The position numbers were made by a program, and so were the translations under genes. Below are positions 22,225 through 33,734 of a stretch of 64,000 bases of DNA, piece after piece. The notes under the pieces were generated by a model that was not told the DNA's origin, searched no databases, and saw nothing but the letters and a program-made list of their open reading frames with translations. The DNA is from Ceratopteris richardii (Eukaryota; Streptophyta; Polypodiopsida; Polypodiales; Pteridaceae): contig CM035422.1 in assembly GCA_020310875.1 (NCBI GenBank), positions 58,520,296 to 58,584,295 of the forward strand. The letters run 5' to 3'. Position 1 is the first letter of the stretch; each line of letters starts with the position of its first letter.

Positions 22225-22310
22225 GTGCAATGTGCATGGCACAATGGTTAAGGATCTTCTCTCTTAACTCTAGGTTGCGGGTTCCAATCCGTTGACCGGC
22301 ACGCCAAGAG
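22225..22310 (+). repeat. tRNA-derived SINE-like Pol III promoter
   Basis: TGGCACAATGG (22237-22247) resembles an A box and GGTTCCAATCC (22280-22290) a B box, one mismatch from GGTTCGAATCC. They are 43 bp apart, as in tRNA genes. The intervening sequence does not fold as a clean tRNA. It is best read as the head of an old tRNA-derived SINE or a tRNA pseudogene. Confidence 0.42.
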
Positions 22311-22572
22311 GAATGAAGCTTTCTTTTGTTTAGTGTGTGAATATCTCAATAGGGAGATATGAATATGCTTGCAAAAGATGTGATTACAAATCTCTCAAGG
22401 AAGAGATGAAACACTCCACAATATGAAGAGTTAAGCACTCATGGAAATAAGATTATGGTCCCTTCAATGAAGATTACAGAGTGAAGTATGAAGATAATGA
22501 AATTGACAAGGCCTCCATGAGAGCTTGAGGAAGAAGATGACAAGAGTAGTATTTCTATGAAAGCTTAACCAA

Positions 22573-22584
22573 GCTCTGATACCA
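22573..22584 (-). promoter_or_regulatory. Copia-type primer-binding site
   Basis: The minus strand reads TGGTATCAGAGC exactly. It follows a probable LTR end TTGCA after one base, so an LTR should extend from 22586 to higher coordinates. Confidence 0.7.
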
Positions 22585-22585
22585 A

Positions 22586-22830
22586 TGCAAGAGACTGGCC
22601 ATTACAACCACCACCTGCTAGAGAGATGACTCTCCTCCCAACCATATGCCTCTATATATATCTATCTCGAAGGGACTACCTTCTTGGCCAAGTGCATTCT
22701 AACCATCCATGTGTTCGACATGTAACTACATGTGCCCAAAGTGTCCCAGCGAACTTGATTTAACTCAAATGGATGCTTCTTAACAGTTCTAGAGTCTCTA
22801 TGGGAAAAAATCTCCCTATGCTCCCCATGG
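22586..22830 (-). mobile_element. Partial copia-type LTR
   Basis: The LTR end is defined by the PBS next to it (22573-22584). A TATA-like tatatatata lies near 22650. The LTR start could not be placed, and the sequence may be cut by the SINE-like unit at 22830-22890. No gag was recognised downstream (toward 22000). Confidence 0.4.
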
Positions 22831-22890
22831 GGGTTGAAATCAAGGCCTCTTCCTTCACCTCTTGAGAGTTAACCATTAGGCTAAGTGGAT
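22830..22890 (-). repeat. Second tRNA-derived SINE-like promoter, opposite strand
   Basis: On the minus strand TAGCCTAATGG (A-box-like) is followed 41 bp later by GATTTCAACCC (B-box-like, weaker). Spacing is the same as in the plus-strand unit at 22237, about 600 bp away. Confidence 0.33.
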
Positions 22891-23489
22891 CACTTATTTA
22901 CAAGAGTAGATGACCGTCTACGTAAGTCTAACCTCAAAATATTTGTTCATACACATGAATGACCAAACAATGTCCGACTTTAGATGTATCTCAACGTGTA
23001 GGACCCTTAGACCATATAGTTACTTTATTACAATGTCCAAGGAAAATAGAAACTTTGACAAGAGCAAAGCAAGTCCTTTGCTAGTATACTCTCTCCCTAA
23101 GAGCTTAAAAATGATGTTCAAAGCCTAGTAGGCTTGTGTAAAAAATGGACCTAATGTAGAGACACAACATGATTCTTACCCTGATTTCCAATTAAAGAAA
23201 CGAAGTTCTCAACATGTGCAAACAACTAATTGAGTTTTTGTAGAGAATTCTTGAAGGTCCTAGCCTTCTTAGGGAGAAAGCTCATAGAGTTGTAGTTAAA
23301 AAGATTGTCCTCTCTTTGGTGATGGATCAAGAAATACAAATGTCTCATGTAGAACCTTGCATAAGAAAAGATCCTAGAGAGAACCCGTTGAGACTAGGAT
23401 TATGCCAGATTCTATTGAATCTTTGGCCTAAAACCCTATAGCTAATGAGTTAGAAAATTGAAACAACAATGAGATAGAAAAATTTTATG
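22891..23489. other. Unassigned sequence
   Basis: No domain, LTR boundary or repeat is recognisable. Confidence 0.4.
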
Positions 23490-23879
23490 ACATGATTGCT
23501 CCTACATCATTCACATTTGCATCCGCATGAGTGCATCTCCATTTTGTATCTAGGAGGCACTCCATTTCTAGTTTATTTCCATTTTATATTGTATCTCTTT
23601 TGTATTTTGGTACCTTGCCATTTGCTTCTACCATTGTATTCATTCTTCTTTAATGAGAGTTATCCCACATTTGATGTATTTTGGAGAGCCCCTCCCAAAT
23701 CTAAATAAGGAGGGTCTCTCCCCCCATTTCCTCCATGCTCTTGGCAAGCTCATTTCTAATCCATGTGAGTTTACCCATTTCTTGGTCTACTCAATTTGAG
23801 TCTCTCACACTCTTTCTTTTGTGAGTACACTCTTCTTTTCTTTTGCTTCCGTGTGTTACTCTCCACATGGTATTAGAGC
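23490..23879 (+). mobile_element. 3' part of a copia-type LTR with primer-binding site
   Basis: TGGTATTAGAGC at 23868-23879 differs from the copia PBS by one C-to-T change and directly follows an LTR end ...CTCTCCACA. A TATA-like taaataagg lies near 23703. The 5' limit (here about 23490) is a guess. No gag follows. Confidence 0.45.
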
Positions 23880-24830
23880 ACTAGGTGGAGGACTTGGTAG
23901 TGCATTTCGTGGTCGTTTTGGTGGTGACAGTGCTTGAGCTTGGTGGTGTGGCTCGCCTTAGTGCAAAGCCTCTTTTGCAATCATTTTTATACTCTTTTTG
24001 GGATTCATTTTGCCTATTTGGCCACCCTCCTAACCTTTCATCCATTATCCAACCCCTATTTTCCCATTTTCCCTTCCGTTTGACCTTTATTCTTGTATTT
24101 GTGGATTGTTCATCTCATGTTATTGGCCACGTTTAAGGAGTTGATAATGTACTCATAGTTTTAGAGTATTTATAAACAATTTATATGTCATTATTGGTGG
24201 GTTTCTTCTCTGTATGTCCACTTTCTGATTGTATTGGTCTTATGAAACATTCATTTTTTTAAGACCGTGTTAGTACCAAAACCTCTCAACAACCATATCC
24301 TAAGGTCTTCTCCCACAAAGGACGATCATAGAATAATTAATACTTATGGATTTTTTATCAAAATCATTCCAATTTTGAGTATTTCTAATACTACCTCTCA
24401 TCACACTATTGGTTGTGACAATAGCAACCCATCTTTCTTCTCTCTCCCACATGGAGCTATCCTCTGGACATGCTTATAGTATAGTGTTCCCAAGTGCTTC
24501 ATCTCTGAGGTAGGAGAAACTACAAAGCAGAATGGCAGTATGCATAAAAATAAGTTGAGTACAATGATTTACAATCACCTCAAAGAGAAGACTAAAATCT
24601 CTTAGTGTCCTCTCCATCAAGAAGAAGTTTTCATGTTAGGGACGAAAGTGAGCAAGATGCAAGGATCACGGTAGTAGATCAAGTGTTCTCTCTTCATTGT
24701 GTGTGACAAGAACACAATCTCATTACCTTTCAGCTCCTCTATCTCCTCAGAAACTCATCAAGTGCTATTGGACAAAGCTAGAGAACACTAAATTGCACCA
24801 TTTAATAATAATGTAGAGAAAAGAGAATTA
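23880..24830. other. Unassigned sequence
   Basis: No coding or LTR signal is supported. Confidence 0.4.
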
Positions 24831-24839
24831 CATCAATCA

Positions 24840-25390
24840 ATGTGAGAGGGTATCACATAGATATAAGCCACCCTTACAAGGCTGCTTCCAAAAAATGGAT
24901 CATAGATAATCTAGGAGGGGAGTACAAAGCTAGAAGAGAGCTTTTCCACTTATTACAATGCAATCCTTTAATGATGGACAAAGGATTAACTCTGTCAAGA
25001 AGAACATGTTTCATGTCCTTTTTACAATTCCAGAGAATTCTCCTAAGAGCCTCTTCGTAGGGATAGAGAAAATCCTTAGGGGACTTGGAAAACAGGATAT
25101 GATTTTTGCTTTTCCATATGTACCATATAGGATGAGCTCTGATAAGCTGCTAGAGAGCAACATTCAATTTATTGCTTTCACCTAGAAGGATCTCTCTGCA
25201 TCCAATGACACGGAGACCATGGGTAGTACAATAGATGTTCATCAAATTCTAGAATCTATGAGCATTGATGCACTTCACAAAAGGTGAGGAAGGTCTTCAA
25301 TGACTCCACAAAAAGGATAGTTCCCTGCACTAATGATAAACTTCCTTGATCTCCTTGAGCAAGCCTGCTCGCATACCCATCAGATCTTGT
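24840..25390 (-). pseudogene. LINE (non-LTR retrotransposon) C-terminal remnant
   Basis: On the minus strand, near 25300-25345, NYPFCGVIEDLPHLL resembles the zinc-binding zf-RVT segment (C-x2-C-G, H-L-L) that follows plant LINE reverse transcriptases; the first Cys is Tyr. About 60 codons further on, IWYIWKSKNHILF (25095-25135) matches the usual W-x-x-W-K-x-R-N pattern near the LINE C-terminus. The frame is broken several times. The poly-A tail was not found. Confidence 0.42.
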
Positions 25391-25785
25391 GGCCAATTTC
25401 TTTTGACTTCATATATTGAATCATTTGATCTCAACGATTATGCAGTTGCACATGGTCTAAGTGCATTGCAACTGGTCTAAGTGCATTGTATTGATTTGTG
25501 AGTTTTAAATCTCCTTGCCATACTCTAGACATAAGTCACATTACAGCAACCTAAAGTCAGTGGGTGTCCATGCTTTGAGATCATAGATGACATATAATCA
25601 TTCATTGCATTAAAGTTCACATGTTATATATTTTTTTGGCCTTGATTGTTCAAATTTAACTCATTGAGGTTATTCAATTAATAGGCTTTAAACCTTTGAA
25701 CTTCTCTAAAGGATATTTCTTTTCTTGTCTTAGAGGCTATTTTGAATCACAACCCCATTCCACCTTGTACTTGGCAAATTATCTT
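25391..25785. other. Unassigned sequence
   Basis: Short repeated phrase (gtctaagtgcattg, twice near 25460-25490). No gene. Confidence 0.4.
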
Positions 25786-26820
25786 CTTCTTATGAATCTA
25801 AGTCACAAAGAAGGTAATGAAGATGATCATTTGTTCTACATAGATTCAGGATGTTCGAATCATGTTGCAGGCAACATTGCTCTTCTATTTGATTTGGAAA
25901 GTCCAAAGCATAGACATGAAGTGCAAACAGGGGATGACACAAAGCACAATCTGGAGAAGATTGGTAATCTCAAAGCTTCCAATGGCAGGACAAACATTCT
26001 GAGTAAGGTTCTCTATGTACCCACTATCACTAAAAACCTAATAAGTGTAGGCCAAATAGTTGAAAAAGGCTTGCAAGTTAGGTTCACCCAACATGGAGCT
26101 TTTGTGGAAGATCCATGTCAAGGCTTCAAGAAGATAGCCCGAGGTGAGAAGCATGGTAGGCTCTTTACTTTTGAAGTAGGAGAAACCAGGAACATAGCTC
26201 TATTCAACTTTGGGTCTCAAACCCTAAGTGAGCTTGAAGTGTGGCATAAGAGACTTGCTCATGTGAATGAAAGAACCTTGAAGGATATATGCAGGGATCA
26301 AAGTGTTATAGGACTGTCGAACATATCAAAGCAACACATGATCAATAGGTGTGATGCATGTCAGATTAGGAAGGCACAAAGACAACCATTCAACCACAAA
26401 GGTTACATCCACAACAACTTATTGGACTTAGTACATACATATGTATGGGGACCAAGTCAAGAACCTTCATTTGCAGGATCAAGGTATTATGTCTCATTTA
26501 TTAATGACCATAGTAGATGGAGGGTTCTATACTTTATCAAAAGTAAGAATGAAGTGTTTGATTGATTCAAGAAGTATCTTGCACATGTGGAGAATCATAC
26601 AGGTAGATCACTAAAGAAACTCAGATCTGATGGAGGGGGAGAATACTTCTCCAAAGAGTTTGATGAGTTCTTGCAGGAAAAAGGTATCAAAAGGGAAGTG
26701 ACTACTAGGTACTCTCCTCAACTAAACGGAATTGCAGAGAGGAGAAACAAGACATTTGTTTGGATTAGCCCGAACAATGCTTGAAGAGAAGAAGTTGCCA
26801 CATTATCGATGGGTAGAAGC
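25786..26820 (+). pseudogene. Copia family A protease-integrase fragment (copy A4)
   Basis: Homology to family A starts near LLLMNLSHKEGNEDD. The protease keeps the D-S-G triad (YIDSGCSNHVAGN), unlike copy A1. GAG-preINT (LEVWHKRLAHVNERTL), the zinc-finger part (HMINRCDACQIRKAQ) and the integrase core follow. The first catalytic Asp is Tyr (LVHTYVWGPSQ), while SDGGGEY and LNGIAERRN keep the second Asp and the Glu. A TGA at 26563-26565 and a frameshift near 26750 disrupt it. At about 26820 it joins, in inverted orientation, an LTR fragment of the same family. Confidence 0.88.
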
Positions 26821-27575
26821 TTACAATTGGAAAAAATCCTTTTGGAGGAATGATATACATAGGATTGAGTGTATAAAATGCATAAGAGCACAAGTAATAA
26901 GAAAATATGCTTTTGGAATGAACTTGACACTCAACAGTGGTACCTTCTATTTTTTCGAGCTATATAGAGATAGACCTAGAGACAGAAAATATGAGATTTC
27001 TCCAAATCTACTGAACCGATGAATGCTCACTCATCCAATTTGGAGCTCTCTAGAGAGAAAAATAGCCTTTGCAAGTCTACCATTGTTGGAGAAGATGATG
27101 GAGAGAAATGAAGGAGCAAGACAATGATGGCCAAAAGTGTATGTATATTGCTTCCATGTAATGTACGAGTGATTAGAAATATTTATATAGACTATTGAAG
27201 TGCTCCATGACTTCTACAAGTGGAATTTGAATTCAAATGAAGGCATGATTATTTGTTGAAGAGAATCAATTCATTTTCCTACAATCTAGGAAAAGTGAAG
27301 ATCTAATTTGATCTAATTTTAGGTGATTGATTGATTCATTGATTGTCAAGCTCAACCACCTTTCATGGAATTTGTGCTCTCTTTTTTTCCTTTTACATGT
27401 GTTAAGCTCTAGGCTTTTACAACGATAAATAATCCATAAAAATCCTTCAAAAAAATACAATAAATAAGCATAAATAAAAAGAATACTTCAATGGATATCT
27501 TTACATAATCCAAATGATATCTTTTTATGTAGATCAAATCCACCTCAAGCATAGTGTAAGCTTGATGTTCCAATA
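26821..27575 (-). mobile_element. Truncated 3' LTR of copia family A (copy A3)
   Basis: The first ~755 of about 1077 LTR bases are present on the minus strand, starting TATTGGAACATCAAGC at 27575, right after the polypurine tract AGCTTGAGGGGGAAC (27576-27590). The inner end is cut at the junction with copy A4. Confidence 0.85.
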
Positions 27576-27640
27576 GTTCCCCCTCAAGCTAAGTATGCTT
27601 GAGTCTTCATTCTCTAATATGTTAAATACTTGCCATTGAT

Positions 27641-27985
27641 TTAAATATGCAAAGCTTTATTCCATTGTGCCTTCGTCATCATATCTGCCACTTGCTTTTC
27701 AGTTGGAATAACAGAAATGTGAATCTCCTTTCCCATGAGCTTTTCCTTGATGAAGTGGTAATGAACTTCTATGTGTTTGGTTCTTGCATGGAAAATAGGT
27801 TTTGCTGCTAGATGCATGGAACTTACATTATCTCCAAATATGTGAGGTTTGGAACTCACAAGTCCCACAGTTATATACAATGCTTTTAACCATATTGCCT
27901 CTTGAGTTGCTCTGGTCACACCTCTATACTCTACTTCAATTGAGGATAAAGCAACTGTTAGTTGCTTCTTAGAATTCCATGACAG
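27641..27985 (-). pseudogene. Copia A3 RNase H end
   Basis: SWNSKKQLTVALSSIEVEYRG, HIFGDNVSSMHLAAK, ARTKHIEVHYHFIKEKLM and TEKQVADMMTKA are the usual copia RNase H C-terminal motifs. The fragment leads into the polypurine tract and LTR at 27575. Here VEYRG has the Tyr that is a stop codon in copies A1 and A2. Upstream of 27985 it is cut. Confidence 0.85.
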
Positions 27986-27989
27986 CAAA

Positions 27990-28285
27990 AATCATCGAAC
28001 TTCTTCCCAAGTTAGAACTTGGCCGCGATTATGAAGGGTGGTTACAAATGTCTTGTTGGACCTAAGGAACTTATTGAGAAGGCAGAAGGACATATCTTCA
28101 TTAGACACTTGGTGGCCACATAATGCTAGTTTACGTTGATAGTCCTTAAATGTGGTAATAACTTTGAAAATAGAATCCTGGGGCCGAATGGATAGATTAT
28201 GAAAATTAGCCTCTAGAGTGTAAATCTTTGAGGGGGTTTTGTCTTTGTAGAAGTCTTGGAGGATCTTCCAAGCTTAATGAGATGT
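27990..28285 (-). pseudogene. Copia gag (UBN2-type) fragment
   Basis: On the minus strand AWKILQDFYKDKT, LEANFHNLSIRPQDSIF and KDYQRKLALCGHQVSNEDM read as the UBN2 segment of a copia Gag from a family other than A or B. It is bounded by A3 on one side and by a family A LTR fragment on the other. Confidence 0.6.
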
Positions 28286-28289
28286 TTTA

Positions 28290-28635
28290 CAGGATATTAT
28301 TCAAATGAAGGTGGGAATGGTTGTTGGAGGGAATCAATTCACTTCCCTACAATCTAGGAAAAGTGAAGATCTAGTTTGATCTACTTTTAGCTGATTTGAT
28401 GGCTTGATTGAATGCAACTTCAACCACCACAAATTCGTGGGATTCGGGCTCTTACCTTTACATGTGTGAATCTCAAGGCTTTTACAATGGTAAATGAACC
28501 ATCAAAAAATATCTCAAAAAAATACAATAAATGAGCATAAGAAAAAGAACTCTCCAACGGATATTCTTTCGACGCAATAGCCTTTGATGTAGATCAAATC
28601 CACCTCAAGCATAGTGTAAGCTTGATGTTCCAACA
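28290..28635 (-). mobile_element. First ~345 bp of a copia family A LTR
   Basis: The minus strand starts TGTTGGAACATCAAGC at 28635 and runs to the ccttcatttgaat phrase, where it stops. The partial LTR in the composite element (36594-36942) ends at the same place. The fragment lies between a foreign gag piece and copia C. Confidence 0.85.
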
Positions 28636-28639
28636 GTAT

Positions 28640-29240
28640 TGTTACTCTCAAGGACGCATTGTATGTACCTTGTATCAACAAGAACTTAATAATCATTCCT
28701 ACTATTGCTTCTGGTTGACTTCATCTAAACTTTTTTGATAGCAAATGTATGGTTATTGATTTTAGCAATGGTGATGTGATTGCAATGTGGGGGGACATTA
28801 TGCATGGCTTGTATTTCTTTGATACATATAAAAGAGTTTCCTCAAATTCCTTTCTTCCATATACTTGTTCTGTGGCTGAAATGGAGTTATGGCATGCTCA
28901 TTTCTATCATTTGAACTTGAATATTTTTCTTTACTTGCAAAAGAAGGATATGGTTATTGGTTTTCCAATACTTGAATCTATTGAGAAAAATGCATTTGAG
29001 TTTTGTGTACTTGTAAAAAGGTATTGTGCTCATTTTTCAGAAGATGGTGCTACACATGCTGCATGAAAATTGCAACTTGGTCCTAGTGATGTATGTGGTC
29101 TAGTGAAGACCTCATCTTTTGGTAGACATGTACACTTTGTAACCTTTATTGATGTTGCAACATGCCACACTTGGGTGTATCCTATGAAAGCAAAGAATGA
29201 GGTATTATCTTGCTTAATATGTGCATTCCAAGGATCCTGA
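28640..29240 (+). pseudogene. Copia family C protease/integrase fragment
   Basis: TLKDALYVPCINKNLI is the protease-to-preINT stretch; MELWHAHFYHLNLN is GAG-preINT; CVLVKRY and SDVCGLVKTSSFGRHVHFV (with a stop at 29064) belong to the start of the integrase; FIDVATCHTWVYPMKAKNEV follows. The first catalytic Asp is present (PSDVCG). There are several stops. It is not of family A. Confidence 0.7.
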
Positions 29241-29930
29241 TGTTTTTCCTTGATGTTTTATAGGAATCCACTAGGGACAAATGTTATCTAGTTTCATATC
29301 TAGCCTAAAGTATCCTCATAGGTTTGTGTGACCTTAATAAATTCCTCTAGCAAATAAGGTGCATGATGTCTAAGTTCATTTCAAATTTGCATATTTAGTA
29401 CTATAACAAAGTTGCACAGCCTATGAAAATCATCTAGATTTTTCAATTTTTGAATAATTTCTCAATACCTTAAAATGTTAATAGATAATGGTAATCTATT
29501 TTGTTGGACCTTATCTGAGGCGTCACACTTATATTCCTCCTCATTCTCAAGGAAAAACACTTTCTTTAACAAACTAGAAAATTGATTCCAAGTTCAAGCT
29601 TTCTATTGCTTCTTAAAGAGTCTCAGCCACCACATGTAGCATTTCGGGCCTAAGGATATACTAGCTTCTACCATTCTCACATGTTTGGGAGTCTTATTTT
29701 TGTGCAACATTAGACCACTATAATGCTCTTGGAGTATTGATTAGAATCTCTAATAATCAAATAAGAAGGGCATTGGAATGTAGATACGTTAATTCTAAGG
29801 TACCTTGGAAGAACCTTTGATTTTGGTACTCTTTATGCTTGAGGTAAAAATCTTAAAGGCTAGTTTGATACAATCTAGGCTAGGGATTGTGATTCAAAAA
29901 GATAGTTTTTGCATATTGTTCCTCACTTGG
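29241..29930. other. Unassigned, probably decayed copia sequence
   Basis: No domain is readable. Position between copia integrase and RNase H remnants suggests worn pol. Confidence 0.35.
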
Positions 29931-29934
29931 TTTA

Positions 29935-30200
29935 GGTGTCCTTTCTTAGGTCAGTATGAAGCAACTAATTATGGCACTCTCATCCACTTAAGCAGAGCAC
30001 AAACCAACTTCATTTTTCCTCTTGTGAGGTAGTGCAATTAAGGAGAAGCCTTGCACATCTAAGATTTCCATAAGATATGATGATTTCACTTAAATGTGAT
30101 AACCAACATTGTATAGCTGTTCCAAAGAATGCAATATCCTTTGCTGGTATGGAACACATAGAGATCCAAGAGAATTATACATGTGAACTTATACAAGGAT
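29935..30200 (+). pseudogene. Copia RNase H remnant
   Basis: KQLIMALSST, stop, AEHKPTSF matches the K-Q-P-x-V-A-L-S-x-x-E-A-E motif. CDNQHCIAVPKNAIS and EHIEIQENYT match the D-N-x-x-A-I and K-H-I-E-I motifs. A polypurine tract and LTR start follow at 30262. Confidence 0.6.
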
Positions 30201-30261
30201 AAATCATGGAGTTTCACAAGTACTTTCCCTCTTTGATCATTGAGGAAAATGATCTTTAGAA

Positions 30262-30520
30262 GGGGGAGAGAGTGTCAGTTATTGATCCACAAGGATCATG
30301 ACTTTGGTCCATAGGGATCAGTCCATGTGTGTGAGGGACAAATGCCAGCTAGCCAAGGTCCCAAGCTCGGGGGATACCCTAAGGTACTTAGTAGTATTGG
30401 GAATAAGTGTTGCATGATGGCCACATGTTCACACTAGACTATTCCAAAACATTGCTATTTTTAGAGTACAAGAGGGTATATATGGATGGGAGGAGAGTCA
30501 TACACACATCATTCAAGTCA
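30262..30520 (+). mobile_element. Polypurine tract and partial 3' LTR
   Basis: GGGGGAGAGAG leads to TGTCAGTTATTGATCC at 30273, the probable LTR start. A TATA-like gggtatatatgg lies near 30473. The LTR is cut near 30520 by copia D in the opposite orientation. Confidence 0.55.
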
Positions 30521-31680
30521 TTGTCTCACATTATACAGCCCATGAAATAAAATTCCAGAAGCAATAATGACATCATCATTTGATATATCATGAATTCTAC
30601 ATCTATCATCAATAAATTTTACAATGAAGCAAATCTTGGATAATATTGAAACTGATAACATATTTTTCTTGATCCATAGAACAAATAAAGCATTGTAGAA
30701 TGTAAAAGAACTACCATCAGTAGTTGTGAGAATGACCTTATCAACTCCCATTACAGGATAAGAGGAGATATTGGTGCATGTGGCAGTATTCCTTGTAGGG
30801 GCAGACTCAAGTGAAGTGAAGAAACTATGATGCGAGGTAATATGTTTGGTTGCCCCACTATCAAAGTATCAAGCATCTGAGTCTATTGTAGACATAAACT
30901 ATTAATGAGAAGATGTTTCATAACTGCATACAATATTAATGCCCATTCTTCATTCTGCACAAGATTTGTAGACTCTATTTTGGGTATAGAGGCCTCTACA
31001 ACAACCATCCTAGCCTCTTTTTTCTTTGCCTCTTTTGCATGATCATTTCCTTTACAATATTTGCAAAACAATTTTTTCTTTTCTATTTTCTTCTTGTCTT
31101 TGTCATCCTTCTTTGATCGTATAGAATTATCAGATTTTTGCTTACTAGTAGATGAGCTTAATTTACCTTTTCCCTTTAGACTAACCAGAAAAGCTTGATC
31201 TTCAACATGCATAATGGACCTGTTCTGCCTAGAGTGATCTTCCTACAATAGAACAGAGACTAACTCCTCAAATGTTAAGGCACTTGGATTTACTTTCCTC
31301 ATCAATCAAAGAGTAGAAGCAAAACTTTGATATGAATTTGGAAGATCATTCATAATAGTTTACACAGGTGAATTGTCTAGTAAGATCTCATCAATAGAAA
31401 TCAATTGTTCCTTCAAATCTTTGATCTTTGTCAAAAAAATGTCCATGGAATCTCCTTCATTCATGTGCTCACTCTCCAAATGTTTTGAAGGTAAGCAACA
31501 TGAGCATCATTCCTTGTCTAATATAAAGTGGTAAATGTATGCCAAGCATCATTTTCTATTTTGCAAGAGCAAACGTGAGGAATAATGGCAAGTTTGATAG
31601 AAGAGGCTATCAATGCATGTGCTTGAGCATCTTTGCCATCCCAACAAAGTTACTCTGCAGTAGGTGTAGCCAGAACCGCA
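30520..31680 (-). pseudogene. Copia family D gag-protease remnant
   Basis: On the minus strand a UBN2-type Gag is readable from about 31680 (AQAHALIASSIKLAII; MKEGDSMDIFLTKIKDLKEQ; NDLPNSYQSFAS; NPSALTFEELV). A Lys-rich stretch and a zinc knuckle CKYCKGNDHAKEAK follow, where the last Cys is Lys. The region after the knuckle (30751-30518) has YNALFVLWIKKNMLSVSIL, the protease-to-preINT part, and GILFHGLYNV. Several stops are present, and pol is missing beyond this point. Confidence 0.68.
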
Positions 31681-32621
31681 ACATGAACATGAACCTTAAG
31701 AACATCATCTTCAACACCATCTACATCAGTTTGAGGTTTGTTATTGATTTACCTATGAATTGTATCTTTGCTAAAAATTTTGGAGAGACATAATAACTTT
31801 AGTCATGTGACTATTGATACCCCTTGAGGAAAAAGGAGGATGCATCATCTTAAGTGTGTGTGACTCTCATACTAGGTACCACTACTATGCTACGTGTGAA
31901 TTGGTGTTATTCAGATCTTATGGAGGTATTGTATGGTTTTGTTTTGTTCTTATTCCACATTTGGTGGAGTACTTGAAGCTAGAACTTGTTGATCTCATGT
32001 CCTTGTAAAAATGAGTTGGATTGACCTCACTTACAAACAACCTAAGATTTTTTTTCTATTGTAGGTGTGAACTAAAGACATCTTGAGAGAGGATTGATTT
32101 TGATCAAAGGAATGGTCTTGATCATCAGTTTTACACCAAAAATAAGTATGTTGAAAGGATCATTTTACAAAGGCATCAAAAGAAAAAACCTTTGCTTAGA
32201 GTTCATGGGATTGTAGGATACTCATATGTTATACATTGATATGAATTAAAAAAAGCTGATTCTTTCTCCAAAATTCGTATGTAATATAATGTAAAGGACC
32301 TCTTTTTAGAAGAAACACATTAGAAACTTATTTACACATCTCAAAAACCTTAAAAAAACACACAAAATCCAAAAAAAATTCTAAAAGAGACCTTCAGACA
32401 CACCAAAAAAAAATAAAATTAAAAGCACTCAAAAAACTAAAAAATTGTTTCAACAAGACATGGGAAAGAAAATTGCAAAAGAGAGAAGGAAGGGGGAGAA
32501 GTTTGAAAAAGAGAAGGAAGAAAAGAATGAGATGCATGAAATAATCACACATGATAAGGGTGAAAAAGATAGAGAAAAATTGCAAGGGGTAGAGAAAATC
32601 AGTAAAATGTCTAAAGGGGTG
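31681..32621. other. Unassigned A+T-rich sequence
   Basis: A purine-rich stretch (32340-32600) gives an open frame rich in Lys and Glu, which I take as composition. No gene. The composite element's target site GGCTC lies at 32622-32626. Confidence 0.45.
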
Positions 32622-32626
32622 GGCTC
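32622..32626. repeat. TSD GGCTC, left copy
   Basis: Directly before the outer LTR end (TGAAAGAAC on the plus strand). The identical pentamer follows the other LTR at 42241. Confidence 0.88.
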
Positions 32627-33702
32627 TGAAAGAACTTGGAGAAGCTTGTTGAAGGTAGAAAAGTGCGTTTGGAAGCGACAAAGTTGGGTCAAGCCAACCA
32701 GCACAAGACTAGCCCTTGAGCTTATGGACTTTCAAATAGAACTTATAGGCATGCTATAAGTGCAAAGAAACTCACTATGTACTTTGGAGCATCAAGGAGA
32801 ATAAGTCGATACAAAACAGATAGGTTCGAGGGTCGACTAGCTCAAAAAACTTACTATTTATGGAAGAGACAATGAACTTCAAATGCCCATAGCGACCAGC
32901 GTGATTACAATTGGAAAAAATCCTTTTATGGATACACATAGGGTTGCGTGTATGTAATTCACAAAAGTATAGGGAATAAGCAAAATATGCTATAGGAATG
33001 AATGCGACATTCACCGGTGGTACTTCCTATTTTTCAAGAATACGTAGAGATTGACACCGAGACAGAAAACCTCCAATTTCTCACAATCTACTGACCCAAA
33101 TGCTATGAAACTTTATAGGCATAAGCTAGACACTTATACCTTTCCAATGAGTCATCTTGCACTCAATTTGGAGCTCTATAGGGAGATCAGCAGCCTCTAC
33201 AATATTATTATTGGCGAAAAAGATGATGCAAAGAATTGGAGGAGCAAGACAATGATGGTCACAAGTGTATGTATATTGCTTCCATGTAATGTACAAGTAA
33301 TTCCAAGTCTTTATATAGACTCTAGGAGTGTTCCACGACTTCTACAAGAGAAATTTGAATTCCAATGAAGGTGGGAATGGTTGTTGGAGGGAATCAATTC
33401 ACTTTCCTACAATCTAGGAAAAGTGAAGATCTAGTTTGATCTACTTTTAGGTGATTTGATTTGCTTGATTGAATGCAACTTCAACCACCACAAATTCGTG
33501 GGATTTTGGCTCTATATTTCTACCTTTACATGTGTAAATCTCAAGGCTTTTACAATGGTAAATGAACCATAAAAAAATTCTCAAAAAAATACAATAAATG
33601 AGCATATGAAAAAGAACTCTCCAACGGATATTCTTTTGACGTGATAGCCTTTGATATAGATCAAATCCACATCAAGCATAGTGTAAGCTTGATGTTCCAA
33701 CA
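32627..33702 (-). mobile_element. Composite element 3' LTR
   Basis: A 1076-bp full-length LTR: minus strand TGTTGGAACATCAAGC to GTTCTTTCA. It follows the polypurine tract TTGAGGGGGAGT at 33703-33714. It matches the solo LTR at 15138 in length and ends. Confidence 0.93.
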
Positions 33703-33734
33703 ACTCCCCCTCAAGCTAAAGTATGCTTGAGTCT

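Noticed and set aside
22236-22300. Functional tRNA gene
   Set aside because: A- and B-box-like words are present, but no clean acceptor stem, anticodon arm or T arm can be drawn.
32445-32759. 104-codon Lys/Glu-rich frame
   Set aside because: It comes from a purine-rich stretch and runs into the LTR of the composite element at 32627.
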